Shown here piece by piece: positions 35,336 to 43,414 of a DNA stretch of 64,000 nucleotides. A program made the position numbers and the translations under genes. Position 1 is the first letter of the stretch; every line of letters starts with the position of its first letter. The stretch spans positions 4,466,501-4,530,500 of the forward strand of contig NZ_JADBEG010000001.1 of NCBI RefSeq assembly GCF_014873755.1, read 5' to 3'. The notes beneath the pieces are model-generated. The model saw only the letters and a program-made list of their open reading frames with translations, was not told where the DNA came from and did not search any database. This DNA comes from Amycolatopsis lexingtonensis (GTDB lineage: Bacteria; Actinomycetota; Actinomycetes; Mycobacteriales; Pseudonocardiaceae).

Positions 35336-35728
35336 TCAGGGACGCCAGCGCTCGCTGTAGTCCGGGTGGTCGGCGTAGGGCAGGGCCAGCAGGCGCAGCG
35401 TGAGGCACCAGTTGGAGCCGGCCTCGTCGGCGGGCACGTGGCAGGTCTCACACCAGTATTCGCTGCCGTAGAGCGGAAACCCGGGGACTTTCTCCGAGAC
35501 CGTGGTGCGGTGCGCGAGCAGGATCCGCCGCGTCGCTTCGATCTCGTTGATCATCTGGTTGACCGCGTCGAGGTCGAGATCGCTCAGCCCGCGGATCTTC
35601 TGCTCCACGGCGACCTTGGTCTCGCCGCGGTTCATCGTGTCGCCGGCCTTCGCCTTGTTGACGGCCTGCATGATCAACGCCTGCCGTGCGCCCACGCGCG
35701 CGGCGAGGAATGCGATCAGGTCGTCCAC
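35336..35728 (-). CDS. DUF6221 family protein
   Basis: A 130-residue protein with the DUF6221 layout: VDDLIAFLAARV at the start, a helical centre, a Cys pair in SEYWCETCHVPADEAGSNWC and the family ending YADHPDYSERWRP. The Cys-x2-Cys-His group looks metal-binding. The GTG at 35728 follows GGAAGGAGGCC. The function is unknown. Confidence 0.8.
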   Translation of the reverse strand: MDDLIAFLAARVGARQALIMQAVNKAKAGDTMNRGETKVAVEQKIRGLSDLDLDAVNQMINEIEATRRILLAHRTTVSEKVPGFPLYGSEYWCETCHVPADEAGSNWCLTLRLLALPYADHPDYSERWRP

Positions 35729-36215
35729 GAGGGCCTCCTTCCGGAACCCGCTCCCCGGCCCTGCCCGGGGAGTCATCGATTCGGGACCGCACGTTACGCC
35801 AGCGAAGCCGGTGATCGTGATCTCGAAGAAGGCCGTGCGCCATTTGTGACCCGAAAGGCGACAGCGGGCGCCCGCGTGATCACTCCGCGTTCGATGCGCA
35901 TTTAGGCGGGGCTGATTAAAGCTTTGACGGAGTGGTGCTCGACACGGATGTGCCGCTCGTTACAGCGGGTGCCGGAGGGGCGAATTCCCGCCCCGCTCGG
36001 TGACAAGCGGGGCGGCCGCCGCACCTGTGCTCGCTGCCGCCGGTGGACCGTCGGCGGCAGTTCGGCCAGTCCAAGCCTCGACAAGGCCCGGCCGGCGCCT
36101 CGGCCGCCGCCGGCGCCGGCCCGTCCATCCCGGCCTTCGTCGCACCGACCACGAGTCGACCTGCTGTGCTGGCCAAGCGGTGCTGCGGCCGGGCCGCGCT
36201 GCCGCAAGCCCTGAC
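35729..36215. other. Non-coding stretch between DUF6221 and LigD polymerase
   Basis: About 490 bp without a convincing gene. It begins with the likely leftward promoter region of the DUF6221 gene. The AT-richer patch near 35905-35925 (GCTGATTAAAGCTTTGACGG) could be a promoter. GCCCCGCT (35990-35997) pairs with AGCGGGGC (36006-36013). Frames crossing 36000-36200 are open only because stops are rare at this GC content; they have no ribosome site or recognisable protein. Confidence 0.5.
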
Positions 36216-37232
36216 TCAGTCCGGGCGGGCCTTGCTCGGCTGCACCCGCTTCGGCTCCCCCGGCATCTTCGGGTAGTCCGGCGGGTACGGCATGTCCCCC
36301 AGCCCCTCGTCCCGCAGGTCCCGCTCGTACCACTCCAGCGCCGTCTCCAGGCCGAACGCCTCCGCGTCCATCCCCGCGTGCAGGTCCCCGTGCTCGGCCA
36401 GGAAGGCCGGGATCGTCAGCACGTCGAAGTCGTCCGCGTCGACCTCGTCCAGCAGGTCCCACGTCAGCGGGGTCGAGACCGTTGCCCGCGGGGTGCCGCG
36501 GACCGACCAGGACGACGCCACCGTGCGGTCGCGCGCGGCCTGGTTGTAGTCGAGGAAGACGCGGCCGCCGCGCTCCTCCTTCCACCACGCGATCGTCGCC
36601 TTCTCCGGGATCCGGCGCGCGACCTCGCGGCCGAGCGCGATCACCGCGTGGCGGACCTCGATGAAGTCCCACTCCGGGCGGATCCGGACCAGGACGTGCA
36701 CGCCGCGGCCGCCGGACGTCTTCGGGTAGCCGGTCAGGCCCGCGTCCGCCAGGACCTCGCGGACCACCCGCGCGACCTCCACCGCGTCCGCGAAGCCCGC
36801 CCGGTCCGGCGGGTCGACGTCGATGCGGAGCTCGTCCGGGTGGTCGGCGTCGGCGCGGCGGACCGGCCACGGGTGGAAGTCGAACGTCCCCAGGTTGGCC
36901 GCCCAGGCGAACACCGCGGGCTCGGTTGGGCACACCTCGGCGGCCTTGCGGCCCGACGGGAAGGTGATCTCGGCCGTCTCGACCCACGGCGGCGCGCCCT
37001 TCGGCACGCGCTTGGCGTAGAACCACTCGCCCTCGACGCCGTCGACGTAGCGCTTCAGCGTGGTCGGCCGCTCGCCGATCGCGCGCAGCAGCGGCTCACC
37101 CACGGTGATGTAGTGCTCGACGACCTGGCGCTTCGTGATGCCGCGCTGGGGGAAGTACACCTTGTCCGGGCTCGAGACGCGGACCGTCCGCCCGCCCACC
37201 TCGTACTCGACCGGATCTCCGTGCTTCGGCAT
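36216..37232 (-). CDS. ligD: Standalone LigD polymerase/primase domain protein (NHEJ)
   Basis: A 338-residue archaeo-eukaryotic-primase-type polymerase (PolDom) of the kind fused in multidomain LigD. Motifs are SSPDKVYFPQRGITKRQVVEHY at the start, RIDVDPPDRAGF with the catalytic Asp pair, KTSGGRGVHVLVRI, and FLDYNQAARDRTVAS near the third carboxylate and nucleotide contacts. It fills gaps with ribonucleotides during Ku-dependent non-homologous end joining. No ku or ligase gene is adjacent, so its partners are elsewhere. Confidence 0.9.
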   Translation of the reverse strand: MPKHGDPVEYEVGGRTVRVSSPDKVYFPQRGITKRQVVEHYITVGEPLLRAIGERPTTLKRYVDGVEGEWFYAKRVPKGAPPWVETAEITFPSGRKAAEVCPTEPAVFAWAANLGTFDFHPWPVRRADADHPDELRIDVDPPDRAGFADAVEVARVVREVLADAGLTGYPKTSGGRGVHVLVRIRPEWDFIEVRHAVIALGREVARRIPEKATIAWWKEERGGRVFLDYNQAARDRTVASSWSVRGTPRATVSTPLTWDLLDEVDADDFDVLTIPAFLAEHGDLHAGMDAEAFGLETALEWYERDLRDEGLGDMPYPPDYPKMPGEPKRVQPSKARPD

Positions 37233-37293
37233 GCGGCCACGCTAGCGGGAATCGCCTGCCCCGGCCCCCGCGAAACCGCCCGCCCGGAGGTCT

Positions 37294-37338
37294 TGAATGA
37301 GTCATTCAGGACCTCCGGTGCCCTGAATGACTCATTCA
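37294..37338. repeat. Paired 15-bp palindrome, copy pair 2
   Basis: TGAATGAGTCATTCA (37294-37308) and TGAATGACTCATTCA (37324-37338), again 30 bp apart. Unlike the other pairs it sits between divergent genes (LigD polymerase leftwards, TVP38-like protein rightwards), so it cannot act only as a terminator here. Confidence 0.85.
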
Positions 37339-37404
37339 AGACACGCGGCGGCGGGCCGGACCAGGCCGGGGAACCGGCGAACCGGCCCCGGTAAGCTCGG
37401 CCGG

Positions 37405-38070
37405 GTGTCCGGCCGCACCAAGCTGATCTGCGCGCTCGCCGTGCTCGCCGTCTTCGCGGCGGCCGCGGTGCTGCTGCCGATCCCCGGCCCGGCCGAACTG
37501 CGGGCCTGGGCGGCCACCACCGGCGCGGCCACGCCGCTCGTGCTCCTCGTCGCCTACTCGCTGCTCACCGTGGCGCCGATCCCGCGGACCGTCTTCAACC
37601 TCGCCGCCGGGCTCCTCGTCGGCACCGCGGCCGGGATCGCGATCGGGCTGGTCGCCACCACGATCGCGGCGGCGCTGTCGTTCGGGCTGGCCCGGCTGCT
37701 CGGCCGCGACCTCGTCACCCGCCACCTGCACCGGTCGGCCGTCAGAACGGTGAACGACCGGCTGTCCGACGGCGGTGTCCTCGCCATCACCTCGCTGCGG
37801 CTGATCCCGGTCGTCCCGTTCGCGCCGTTCAGCTACCTCTGCGGCGTGTCGTCCGTGCGGCCGCTGCCCTACCTGGCCGGTACGCTGCTGGGCAGCGTGC
37901 CCGGCACCGTCGCCGTGGTCGTCCTCGGCGACGCCCTGACCGGCGGAACGCCACCGGCGCTGCTCGTCTGTTACGGCTTGTTCGCGCTGGCCGGGGCGAT
38001 CGGCCTGGTCCGGGTGTTCCGGAAACGAGCGCCGGTGCCCGAACCGGAGCCCGCCGGACCGGCTGGCTGA
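37405..38070 (+). CDS. TVP38/TMEM64 (VTT/DedA superfamily) membrane protein
   Basis: A 221-residue polytopic protein. An N-terminal helix (LICALAVLAVFAAAAVLL) is followed by the VTT core: FNLAAGLLVGTAAGIAIGLV, LARLLGRDLV, then LRLIPVVPFAPFSYLCGVSSV and GTLLGSVPGTVAVVVLGDAL. The re-entrant loop with Arg-x-Ile-Pro is the family hallmark. VTT proteins are putative lipid scramblases or transporters. GTG start at 37405; the longer frame from 37327 begins inside the palindromic repeat and is rejected. Confidence 0.85.
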   Translation: MSGRTKLICALAVLAVFAAAAVLLPIPGPAELRAWAATTGAATPLVLLVAYSLLTVAPIPRTVFNLAAGLLVGTAAGIAIGLVATTIAAALSFGLARLLGRDLVTRHLHRSAVRTVNDRLSDGGVLAITSLRLIPVVPFAPFSYLCGVSSVRPLPYLAGTLLGSVPGTVAVVVLGDALTGGTPPALLVCYGLFALAGAIGLVRVFRKRAPVPEPEPAGPAG

Positions 38071-38173
38071 CGCGAAGAGCACCGGGCCGACCGCTACACT
38101 CGATCGGGTGCGCGAAGCGGAAACGCGCTGAGCAGGGTCACCACCACCGGGAATTTCGTCAGGAGCAGTCGCC

Positions 38174-39838
38174 ATCGACACCGGTCAGCTGATCGCGGGG
38201 CACTACCGCCTCGTCGAGCACATTGGTAGCGGTGCCATGGGTGTCGTGTGGCGCGCCACCGACGTGCGCCTCGAGCGCACCGTCGCGATCAAGCAGATCC
38301 TCCCCCAGCCGGGCGTGTCCGAGACCGAACGCGACAACATGCGCCAGCGCGCGATGCGCGAGGCGAAGAACGCCGCCCGGTTCCAGCACCCGAACGCGAT
38401 CGTGGTGTTCGACATCGCCGAGCACAACGGCGACCCGTGCCTGGTGATGGAGTACCTGAACGGGCCCAGCCTCTCCACGATCCTCGCCGAGGAGGGCACG
38501 CTCCCGCTCGGCCGGATCGCCCGAATCGGCGAGCAGGTCGCCTCGGCGCTGGTCGCCGCGCACCGCGCCGGGATCGTCCACCGCGACGTCAAGCCGGGCA
38601 ACATCCTGATCGACGAGACCGGCACCGCGAAGATCACCGACTTCGGCATCTCGCGCGCGGCCGGCGACATGACGCTGACCGCGACCGGCCTGATCGGCGG
38701 TACGCCCGCCTACCTGGCGCCCGAGCTGGCGCGCGGCGCCGACCCGGTGCCCAGCTCCGACGTCTTCGCCCTCGGCGCGACCCTCTACCAGGCGATCGAG
38801 GGCACCACGCCGTACGGCAACACCACCAACCAGCTCGCGCTGCTCTACGCGGCCGCGAACGGCCAGATCAACCCGCCGGTGCAGGCGGGCGCGGCCACCG
38901 CGCTGCTGATGAGCCTGCTGCGCAGCGAGCCGGGCGAGCGGCCGAGCATGGCCGAGGCCCGCGAGCGGCTGGCCGCGCTGGCCCGCACCGAGCCCGGCGG
39001 CATGTCGGCGTCGCCGCCGCTGCTGTCGGGGGGCGCGGGCCGCAAGCCCGCCGCGCCCGCCGAAAGCGGCGATCGCCCGCCGTGGCAGCGGACCGACCAG
39101 CCCGCGCCGTCGTCGCCGCCGGTCGGCACGCCAGTGCCCGCGGGCAAGGCGCCGTCGAACCCGCCGCGCCCGACCGCGGCGTTCATGCCGATGCGGTCGC
39201 CGGCCGCGCCGCCGAACACCCCGCCCAGACCGATGCCCGCGGCCGCGCCGACGGCCAGGGCACCGCAGTACTCGTCGAACCCCGCGAAACCGGACAACAA
39301 GCGCAAGTACGCCCTGTTCGCCGGCGCGGGAGCCGCGGTCGTCGTGGTCGCGGTGGTCCTGTTCCTGGTGCTGAACTCCGGCAACGGCGGCTCCGGCGGC
39401 GACCAGACCGCCCAGTCGCCGGGCACCCAGCCGACGACGGGCCAGACCACGCCGAAGAGCGGCCAGAGCAGCGCGACGAACGCGCCCGCCGGGCTCGGCA
39501 AGACCGTCCCGGAAAGCAAGATCACCGACTTCGGGGCCGCCGGCCACGCGCTCACGGGGTTCTACGACAACCCCGCCGGCGGCTGGTCGAAGCTCACCCC
39601 CGCGGCCCAGCAGGTGTACGGCAGCGAGCAGGCCTTCGCCGACTACTGGGCGAACAACAAGGTCGCCACCTACGCGAGCGCCCGCGCCGACAGCGGCGGC
39701 TCGAACTCCGACGGTTCGATCACGATGAACCTGACGGTCAACGGCACGCGCAACGGCTACCGGATCGTCATGAGCGGCGGCCAGATGCTCATCGACGCCG
39801 ACACCCGGCTCGGCCCGCACGACCAGGCCGGCTACTGA
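38174..39838 (+). CDS. Receptor-type Ser/Thr protein kinase (PknB-like), apparent ATC start
   Basis: A ~554-residue kinase. The glycine loop IGSGAMGVVWRATD is at residue ~17, the catalytic loop is HRDVKPGNIL, then DFGIS and GGTPAYLAPELARG. A Pro/Ala-rich linker of about 120 residues leads to one membrane helix, YALFAGAGAAVVVVAVVLFL. The extracellular domain (about 150 residues) has no PASTA repeats and ends QMLIDADTRLGPHDQAGY. Starts: the ATG at 38237 lies inside the glycine loop and would destroy it. Upstream, the frame is open only from 38132 and holds no ATG, GTG or TTG. AGGAG (38161-38165) sits 8 nt before an ATC at 38174 (I D T G Q L I A G H Y R L), so I place the start there. CTG 38189 is the alternative. 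Confidence 0.88.
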   Translation: MDTGQLIAGHYRLVEHIGSGAMGVVWRATDVRLERTVAIKQILPQPGVSETERDNMRQRAMREAKNAARFQHPNAIVVFDIAEHNGDPCLVMEYLNGPSLSTILAEEGTLPLGRIARIGEQVASALVAAHRAGIVHRDVKPGNILIDETGTAKITDFGISRAAGDMTLTATGLIGGTPAYLAPELARGADPVPSSDVFALGATLYQAIEGTTPYGNTTNQLALLYAAANGQINPPVQAGAATALLMSLLRSEPGERPSMAEARERLAALARTEPGGMSASPPLLSGGAGRKPAAPAESGDRPPWQRTDQPAPSSPPVGTPVPAGKAPSNPPRPTAAFMPMRSPAAPPNTPPRPMPAAAPTARAPQYSSNPAKPDNKRKYALFAGAGAAVVVVAVVLFLVLNSGNGGSGGDQTAQSPGTQPTTGQTTPKSGQSSATNAPAGLGKTVPESKITDFGAAGHALTGFYDNPAGGWSKLTPAAQQVYGSEQAFADYWANNKVATYASARADSGGSNSDGSITMNLTVNGTRNGYRIVMSGGQMLIDADTRLGPHDQAGY

Positions 39839-39891
39839 GACTTAACGCGCCGCTGGTGGGCTGACGGGCGCCGATGGCCTACCGTGGGGGT

Positions 39892-40197
39892 ATGGCCGAG
39901 AACGGAGCTTCGCTGCCGGGCCAGAATCCTCGCTTCCACGAGGACCTGGTCGGCCTGGACCCCTACGACCCCGAGGCGCGCGCCTTCGCCGAGCACCTCG
40001 ACCGGATGGAACGCTCCGGTCCCAACTTCACCATCGAGGCGGCGCTCGACGGCGTCGCCGACTTCGCGGACTCCAGCAACCGCCTCGGCGGGCTGCGCTA
40101 CTGGGTGTCGGCCCTGATCGTGGTGCTCATCGTGCTCGGCGTGATCGTGACCGCATGGGACATCGTGGTGCACGCCCTCGCGTGGCTCGCGGCGTAA
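39892..40197 (+). CDS. Small single-helix membrane protein, uncharacterised
   Basis: A 101-residue protein with a polar N-terminal half (PRFHEDLVGLDPYDPEARAF) and a C-terminal membrane helix, WVSALIVVLIVLGVIVTAW. The chosen ATG at 39892 follows CGTGGGGGT, and the frame could extend to 39874. It sits between the kinase and msrB. The polar half should face the cytosol and could be a kinase target, which is speculation. No family is recognised. Confidence 0.65.
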   Translation: MAENGASLPGQNPRFHEDLVGLDPYDPEARAFAEHLDRMERSGPNFTIEAALDGVADFADSSNRLGGLRYWVSALIVVLIVLGVIVTAWDIVVHALAWLAA

Positions 40198-40216
40198 CGT
40201 GGATCGGGTGAAAGGT

Positions 40217-40639
40217 ATGAAACCCGTTGTCGGCGCGACCCCGCGCGTCGTGAAGTCCGAGCAGGAATGGCGGCAGCAGCTCAGCCCCGACGAGTACGCC
40301 GTGCTCCGCCAGGCGGGGACCGAACGGCCGTTCACCGGTGAGTACACCGACACGAAGACCACCGGCGTCTACGAGTGCCGCGCGTGCGGTGCCGAGCTGT
40401 TCCGCAGCGACACGAAGTTCGAGAGCCACTGCGGCTGGCCGTCCTTCTTCGACCCGGCCGACTCCGACGCCGTGCTGCTGCGCGAAGACCGCGCGATGGG
40501 CATGAAGCGGATCGAGGTGCTCTGCAGCTCGTGCCACAGTCACCTCGGGCACGTCTTCGAGGGCGAGGGCTACCCGACCCCGACCGACCAGCGCTACTGC
40601 ATCAACTCGATTTCGCTGAAACTGGTCCCCGAGTCGTAA
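40217..40639 (+). CDS. msrB: Peptide-methionine (R)-S-oxide reductase MsrB
   Basis: A 140-residue methionine sulfoxide reductase B that repairs the R-diastereomer of oxidised methionine. The zinc Cys pairs are YECRACGAELF and LCSSCHSHLGHVF. GWPSFFDPA and the catalytic Cys in RYCINSISLKLVPES complete the site. I start at ATG 40217 (MKPVVG), behind GAAAGG; in-frame GTGs at 40199 and 40208 are possible. Transcription direction matches the next genes, but a 90-bp gap separates it from them. Confidence 0.92.
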   Translation: MKPVVGATPRVVKSEQEWRQQLSPDEYAVLRQAGTERPFTGEYTDTKTTGVYECRACGAELFRSDTKFESHCGWPSFFDPADSDAVLLREDRAMGMKRIEVLCSSCHSHLGHVFEGEGYPTPTDQRYCINSISLKLVPES

Positions 40640-40728
40640 GAACCGTCAGCCTAAATCCTCCTTAAGCGAGCAACCAGCCGCCCTTCCTCGAACGTAGTCT
40701 CCGCACACGGACGAGGGAGGGCGGACTC

Positions 40729-41640
40729 ATGACCGACACCTGGGGCATTCCCGGACCGGTGTTCGCGGGCCTTTACCTGGCCCTGCTGCTCCTCACGGCG
40801 CTGGCCGCGGTGGTGCGCCTGGCGCTGCTGGCGCGCGGGCACGCCGGCGGGGCGCCGGAGCGGGCCGAAGAACTCGCGCTGCTGACCGGCGGCCGACTGC
40901 GCGCCGGCGAACTCGTCGTCGCGCGCCTGCTGGAGCAGCAGGCCATCCGGCTCGACGGCACCGGCCGGGTCTCGCGCGTCAAGGGCACGACGTCCGACCC
41001 GCTGGGCCGCGCGGCGCTGCTGCGGGTCGGCAAGCACGGCTCCTCGATCGACCGGGTGCGCGCGGCCGTCGCCGAGCACACGTCGATGCGCGAGCTGGAA
41101 ACCGCGCTGGTCGGCCGGGGCCTGCTCACCGACCCGCGGAAGGCCCGCTCGACCCGGGTGGCCGCCGCGGTGGCGCTGTGGCTGCTGGTCGCCTTCGGCG
41201 TGGTCCGGCTGATCGCCGGGGCGAGCACCGGGCATCCGGTCGGCTACCTGCTCGGCCTGCTCGCGCTCGGGGTCGTCCTGGCGATCGTCGCGACGGTCAA
41301 GGCCCGGAAGGAACCGCAGGTCAAGGCTACTTTCGCCGGCCGGAAGGCCGCGGCAGACGCACGCCGCGCCGGCACGCTCACCGCGGGCCCGGCCGGGGCG
41401 GTCGCGGCGGGCGGGTTCGGCGAGCACCCCGACAAGGACGTCCGGCTGGCGGTCATCCGGGCCACGCAGCAGTCGCCGGCGCGGGCCTACCGCAGCTCGC
41501 GCACCCGCTGGGCGAGCGCCGGGGGCGGCGCGGCCGTCGGCTACTACGGCGGCAGCTCCTGCGGCGGCGGGGGTGGCAGCTCCTGCGGCGGTGGCGGCGG
41601 GGGTTGCGGTGGCGGCGGTGGCGGGGGCTGCGGCGGTTGA
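40729..41640 (+). CDS. TIGR04222-type membrane protein with Gly/Cys tail, first copy
   Basis: A 303-residue protein. It begins DTWGIPGPVFAGLYLALLLL with membrane helix 1 (about 10-33), followed by a cytosolic domain (about 35-140) and two further helices (ALWLLVAFGVVRLIAG and LLGLLALGVVLAIVATV). A soluble stretch leads to the last ~30 residues, which are only Gly, Ser and Cys with four Cys (SSCGGGGGSSC, GGGGGGC, GGGGGGGC, then GG). The N-terminal W-G-I-x-G-P start and low-complexity Cys tail match the TIGR04222 family. It is followed by a paralogue and an MNIO oxygenase, suggesting the tail is enzymatically modified. The function is unknown. Confidence 0.82.
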   Translation: MTDTWGIPGPVFAGLYLALLLLTALAAVVRLALLARGHAGGAPERAEELALLTGGRLRAGELVVARLLEQQAIRLDGTGRVSRVKGTTSDPLGRAALLRVGKHGSSIDRVRAAVAEHTSMRELETALVGRGLLTDPRKARSTRVAAAVALWLLVAFGVVRLIAGASTGHPVGYLLGLLALGVVLAIVATVKARKEPQVKATFAGRKAAADARRAGTLTAGPAGAVAAGGFGEHPDKDVRLAVIRATQQSPARAYRSSRTRWASAGGGAAVGYYGGSSCGGGGGSSCGGGGGGCGGGGGGGCGG

Positions 41641-41706
41641 AACGCCGACGCGAGCGCGTGCGTCTCACAGCTACGGTAATCGCGACTCACTGAGGGGAGA
41701 CGGGCG

Positions 41707-42621
41707 ATGGACGACCCGTGGGGCATCTCCGGACCGGATTTCGTGGTCCTCTACATCGTGTTGCTCGGCGCGGTCCTGCTGGTCAGGGTCGTCGTGTCCG
41801 GCGTCGTCGGCGGCCGCGCGCTGCGTGAGGACACCGGGCGGCCCGTCCCGCCGCCGACGGTCTACCAGCTCGCGTTCCTCGCCGGCGGCCCCGACCGGGC
41901 CGTCGACGCGGCGATCGCGGCCCTGGTGGACCGCGGGCAGCTGCGCGTCAACAGCTACAAGCAGGTCAGCCAGGCCGGCGCCCGGCCGTCCGAGCCGCTG
42001 GAGCAGGCGGTCTACGACATGGCCCAGCTGAGCACGACGACGACGCTGCGGGCGTACGGCCGCCAGTCGGCGGCGATGCGGGCCCTGGAGGAGAGCCTCG
42101 ACCAGCACGGCCTGCTGGCGTCGGCCGCGGCGAAGCGCAAGGCGCGGACGATCGGGCTGGTCCTGCAGCTCGCCGTGCTGGCGCTCGGCCTGGTGCGGCT
42201 GGTGAACGGCATCTCGCTCGGCCGCCCGGTCGGCGTCCTGGTGTTCCTGGTCCTGGTCGCGGCGGTGCTGGCGATCGTGGCCGCGGTCCGCCGGTCCAAG
42301 ACGGGCGCCCGGCAGCCGTCGGCGGCGGGGCACCGGGTGCTCGGCCAGGCGCGCGCGGCGGCGTCCGGACCGGTGCCGGCCGGCATGCTCGCGGGCGGGG
42401 TGCTGCTCGGCGGCGCCGCGGCGGCGGTGGCGCTGGGTGGCTGGGCGATGTTCCCGGACGAAGAGCTCGGCGCGGCGCTGACCCCGCCGGTGACGTCGTT
42501 CGGCGGCGGCGGTTCGTCGGGCGGTTCTTCGTGCAGCAGCGGCTCGTCCTGCTCGAGCTCGTCGTGCAGCAGCGGGTCTTCGTGCGGTTCTTCGTGCGGC
42601 GGAGGGGGCTGCGGTGGGTGA
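41707..42621 (+). CDS. TIGR04222-type membrane protein with Ser/Cys/Gly tail, second copy
   Basis: A 304-residue paralogue of the preceding gene with the same plan: DDPWGISGPDFVVLYIVLLG start and helix 1, a cytosolic domain with tandem short helices (YQLAFLAGGPDRAVDAAIAA), helices around LVLQLAVLALGLVRLV and VLVFLVLVAAVLAIVAAV, and a fourth near GMLAGGVLLGGAAAAVAL. The tail (about the last 40 residues) is Gly/Ser/Cys only with six Cys, mostly as SSC units (GGSSCSSGSSC, SSSSC, SSGSSC, GSSC, GGGGC). Its stop lies inside the start of the MNIO gene (8-bp overlap), so the two are translationally coupled. GGGGAGACGGGCG precedes the ATG. Confidence 0.82.
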   Translation: MDDPWGISGPDFVVLYIVLLGAVLLVRVVVSGVVGGRALREDTGRPVPPPTVYQLAFLAGGPDRAVDAAIAALVDRGQLRVNSYKQVSQAGARPSEPLEQAVYDMAQLSTTTTLRAYGRQSAAMRALEESLDQHGLLASAAAKRKARTIGLVLQLAVLALGLVRLVNGISLGRPVGVLVFLVLVAAVLAIVAAVRRSKTGARQPSAAGHRVLGQARAAASGPVPAGMLAGGVLLGGAAAAVALGGWAMFPDEELGAALTPPVTSFGGGGSSGGSSCSSGSSCSSSSCSSGSSCGSSCGGGGCGG

Positions 42622-43414
42622 GCTCGGCATCGGGATCGGCTGGCGGCACGAACTGGACCTGTCCATCGCGCGGCTCCCGGGCGTCGACTGGGTGGAGGTG
42701 GTCGCGGAGAACCTGCACGCCGACCACCTCCCCGAGACACTGGTGGCGCTGCGCCGGAAGGGACTGCCGGTGCTGCCGCACGCCGTCTCGCTGTCGCTGG
42801 GCGGGGCCGAGCCGCTCGACACCGGCCGCGTCCAGCACCTGGCGGAGATCGCGCGGGCGGTGGACGCGCCGCTGGTCAGCGACCACGTGTGCTTCGTGCG
42901 CGCGGGCGGGCTCGACTCGGGGCACCTGATGCCGCTCCCCCGCACGCGCGAGGCGCTGGACGTGCTGGTGGCGAACGTCCGGCTGGCCCAGTCCATCGTG
43001 GACGTGCCGTTCGCGCTGGAGAACATCGCCGCGGTGCTGGACTGGCCGGACAACGAGCTGACGGAGGAGCAGTTCCTCACCGAGCTGACCGACCGGACCG
43101 GCTGCCGGCTGATCATCGACGTCGCGAACCTGTACGCCAACGCCCGCAACATCGGCACGGACCCGATGGCGTTCCTGGACGGCATCCCGTGGGAGCGGCT
43201 GGCGTACGTGCACATGGCGGGCGGTGTCGAGCGCGACGGCGTCTACCACGACACGCACGCGCACCCGGTGCTGCCCGAGGTGCTCTCGCTGTTGACGGAG
43301 CTGCGTAAGCGGACGGACCCGCCGGGCGTGCTGCTGGAACGCGACGACGACTACCCGAGCGACGCCGAGCTGGCCGCGGAACTGGCGGCCCTGCGCGCGG
43401 CGGTGACGGTGTGA
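42614..43414 (+). CDS. DUF692/MNIO family multinuclear non-haem iron oxygenase
   Basis: A 266-residue TIM-barrel protein that carries the DUF692 signature in order: GIGIGWRHELD (His12), ENLHADHLPE, LPHAVSLSLGG (His56), VSDHVCFVR (His91), HLMPLPRTREAL, PFALENIAAVL (Glu136), LIIDVANLYANARNIGTDP (Asp169), YVHMAGG (His200), DTHAHPV (Asp213, His215) and LLERDDDYP. Characterised members (MbnB, TglH) use two or three irons to convert peptide cysteines into oxazolone/thioamide or related groups. Translation is coupled to both neighbours by overlaps (GTG at 42614 within the upstream gene, GTGA at its end). The Cys-rich tails encoded upstream are the obvious substrate candidates. Confidence 0.9.
   Translation: MGELGIGIGWRHELDLSIARLPGVDWVEVVAENLHADHLPETLVALRRKGLPVLPHAVSLSLGGAEPLDTGRVQHLAEIARAVDAPLVSDHVCFVRAGGLDSGHLMPLPRTREALDVLVANVRLAQSIVDVPFALENIAAVLDWPDNELTEEQFLTELTDRTGCRLIIDVANLYANARNIGTDPMAFLDGIPWERLAYVHMAGGVERDGVYHDTHAHPVLPEVLSLLTELRKRTDPPGVLLERDDDYPSDAELAAELAALRAAVTV

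Noticed and set aside
35924..36214. Possible small gene in the gap before LigD
   Set aside because: No ribosome site, low-complexity Arg/Pro/Ala sequence, no recognisable family.
38237..39838. ATG at 38237 as the kinase start
   Set aside because: It lies inside the glycine-rich ATP loop (IGSGAMG), so a protein starting there would lack a working nucleotide site.
41560..41640. Gly/Cys repeat tract as a sequencing artefact or CRISPR-like repeat
   Set aside because: The tract stays in frame to a proper stop, a paralogue next door has its own Cys-rich tail, and there are no spacer-repeat units.
42614..43414. MNIO gene as a xylose isomerase-like or AP endonuclease TIM barrel
   Set aside because: The ordered SDH, EN, D-V-x-N, H-x-A-G and D-T-H blocks are specific to DUF692.
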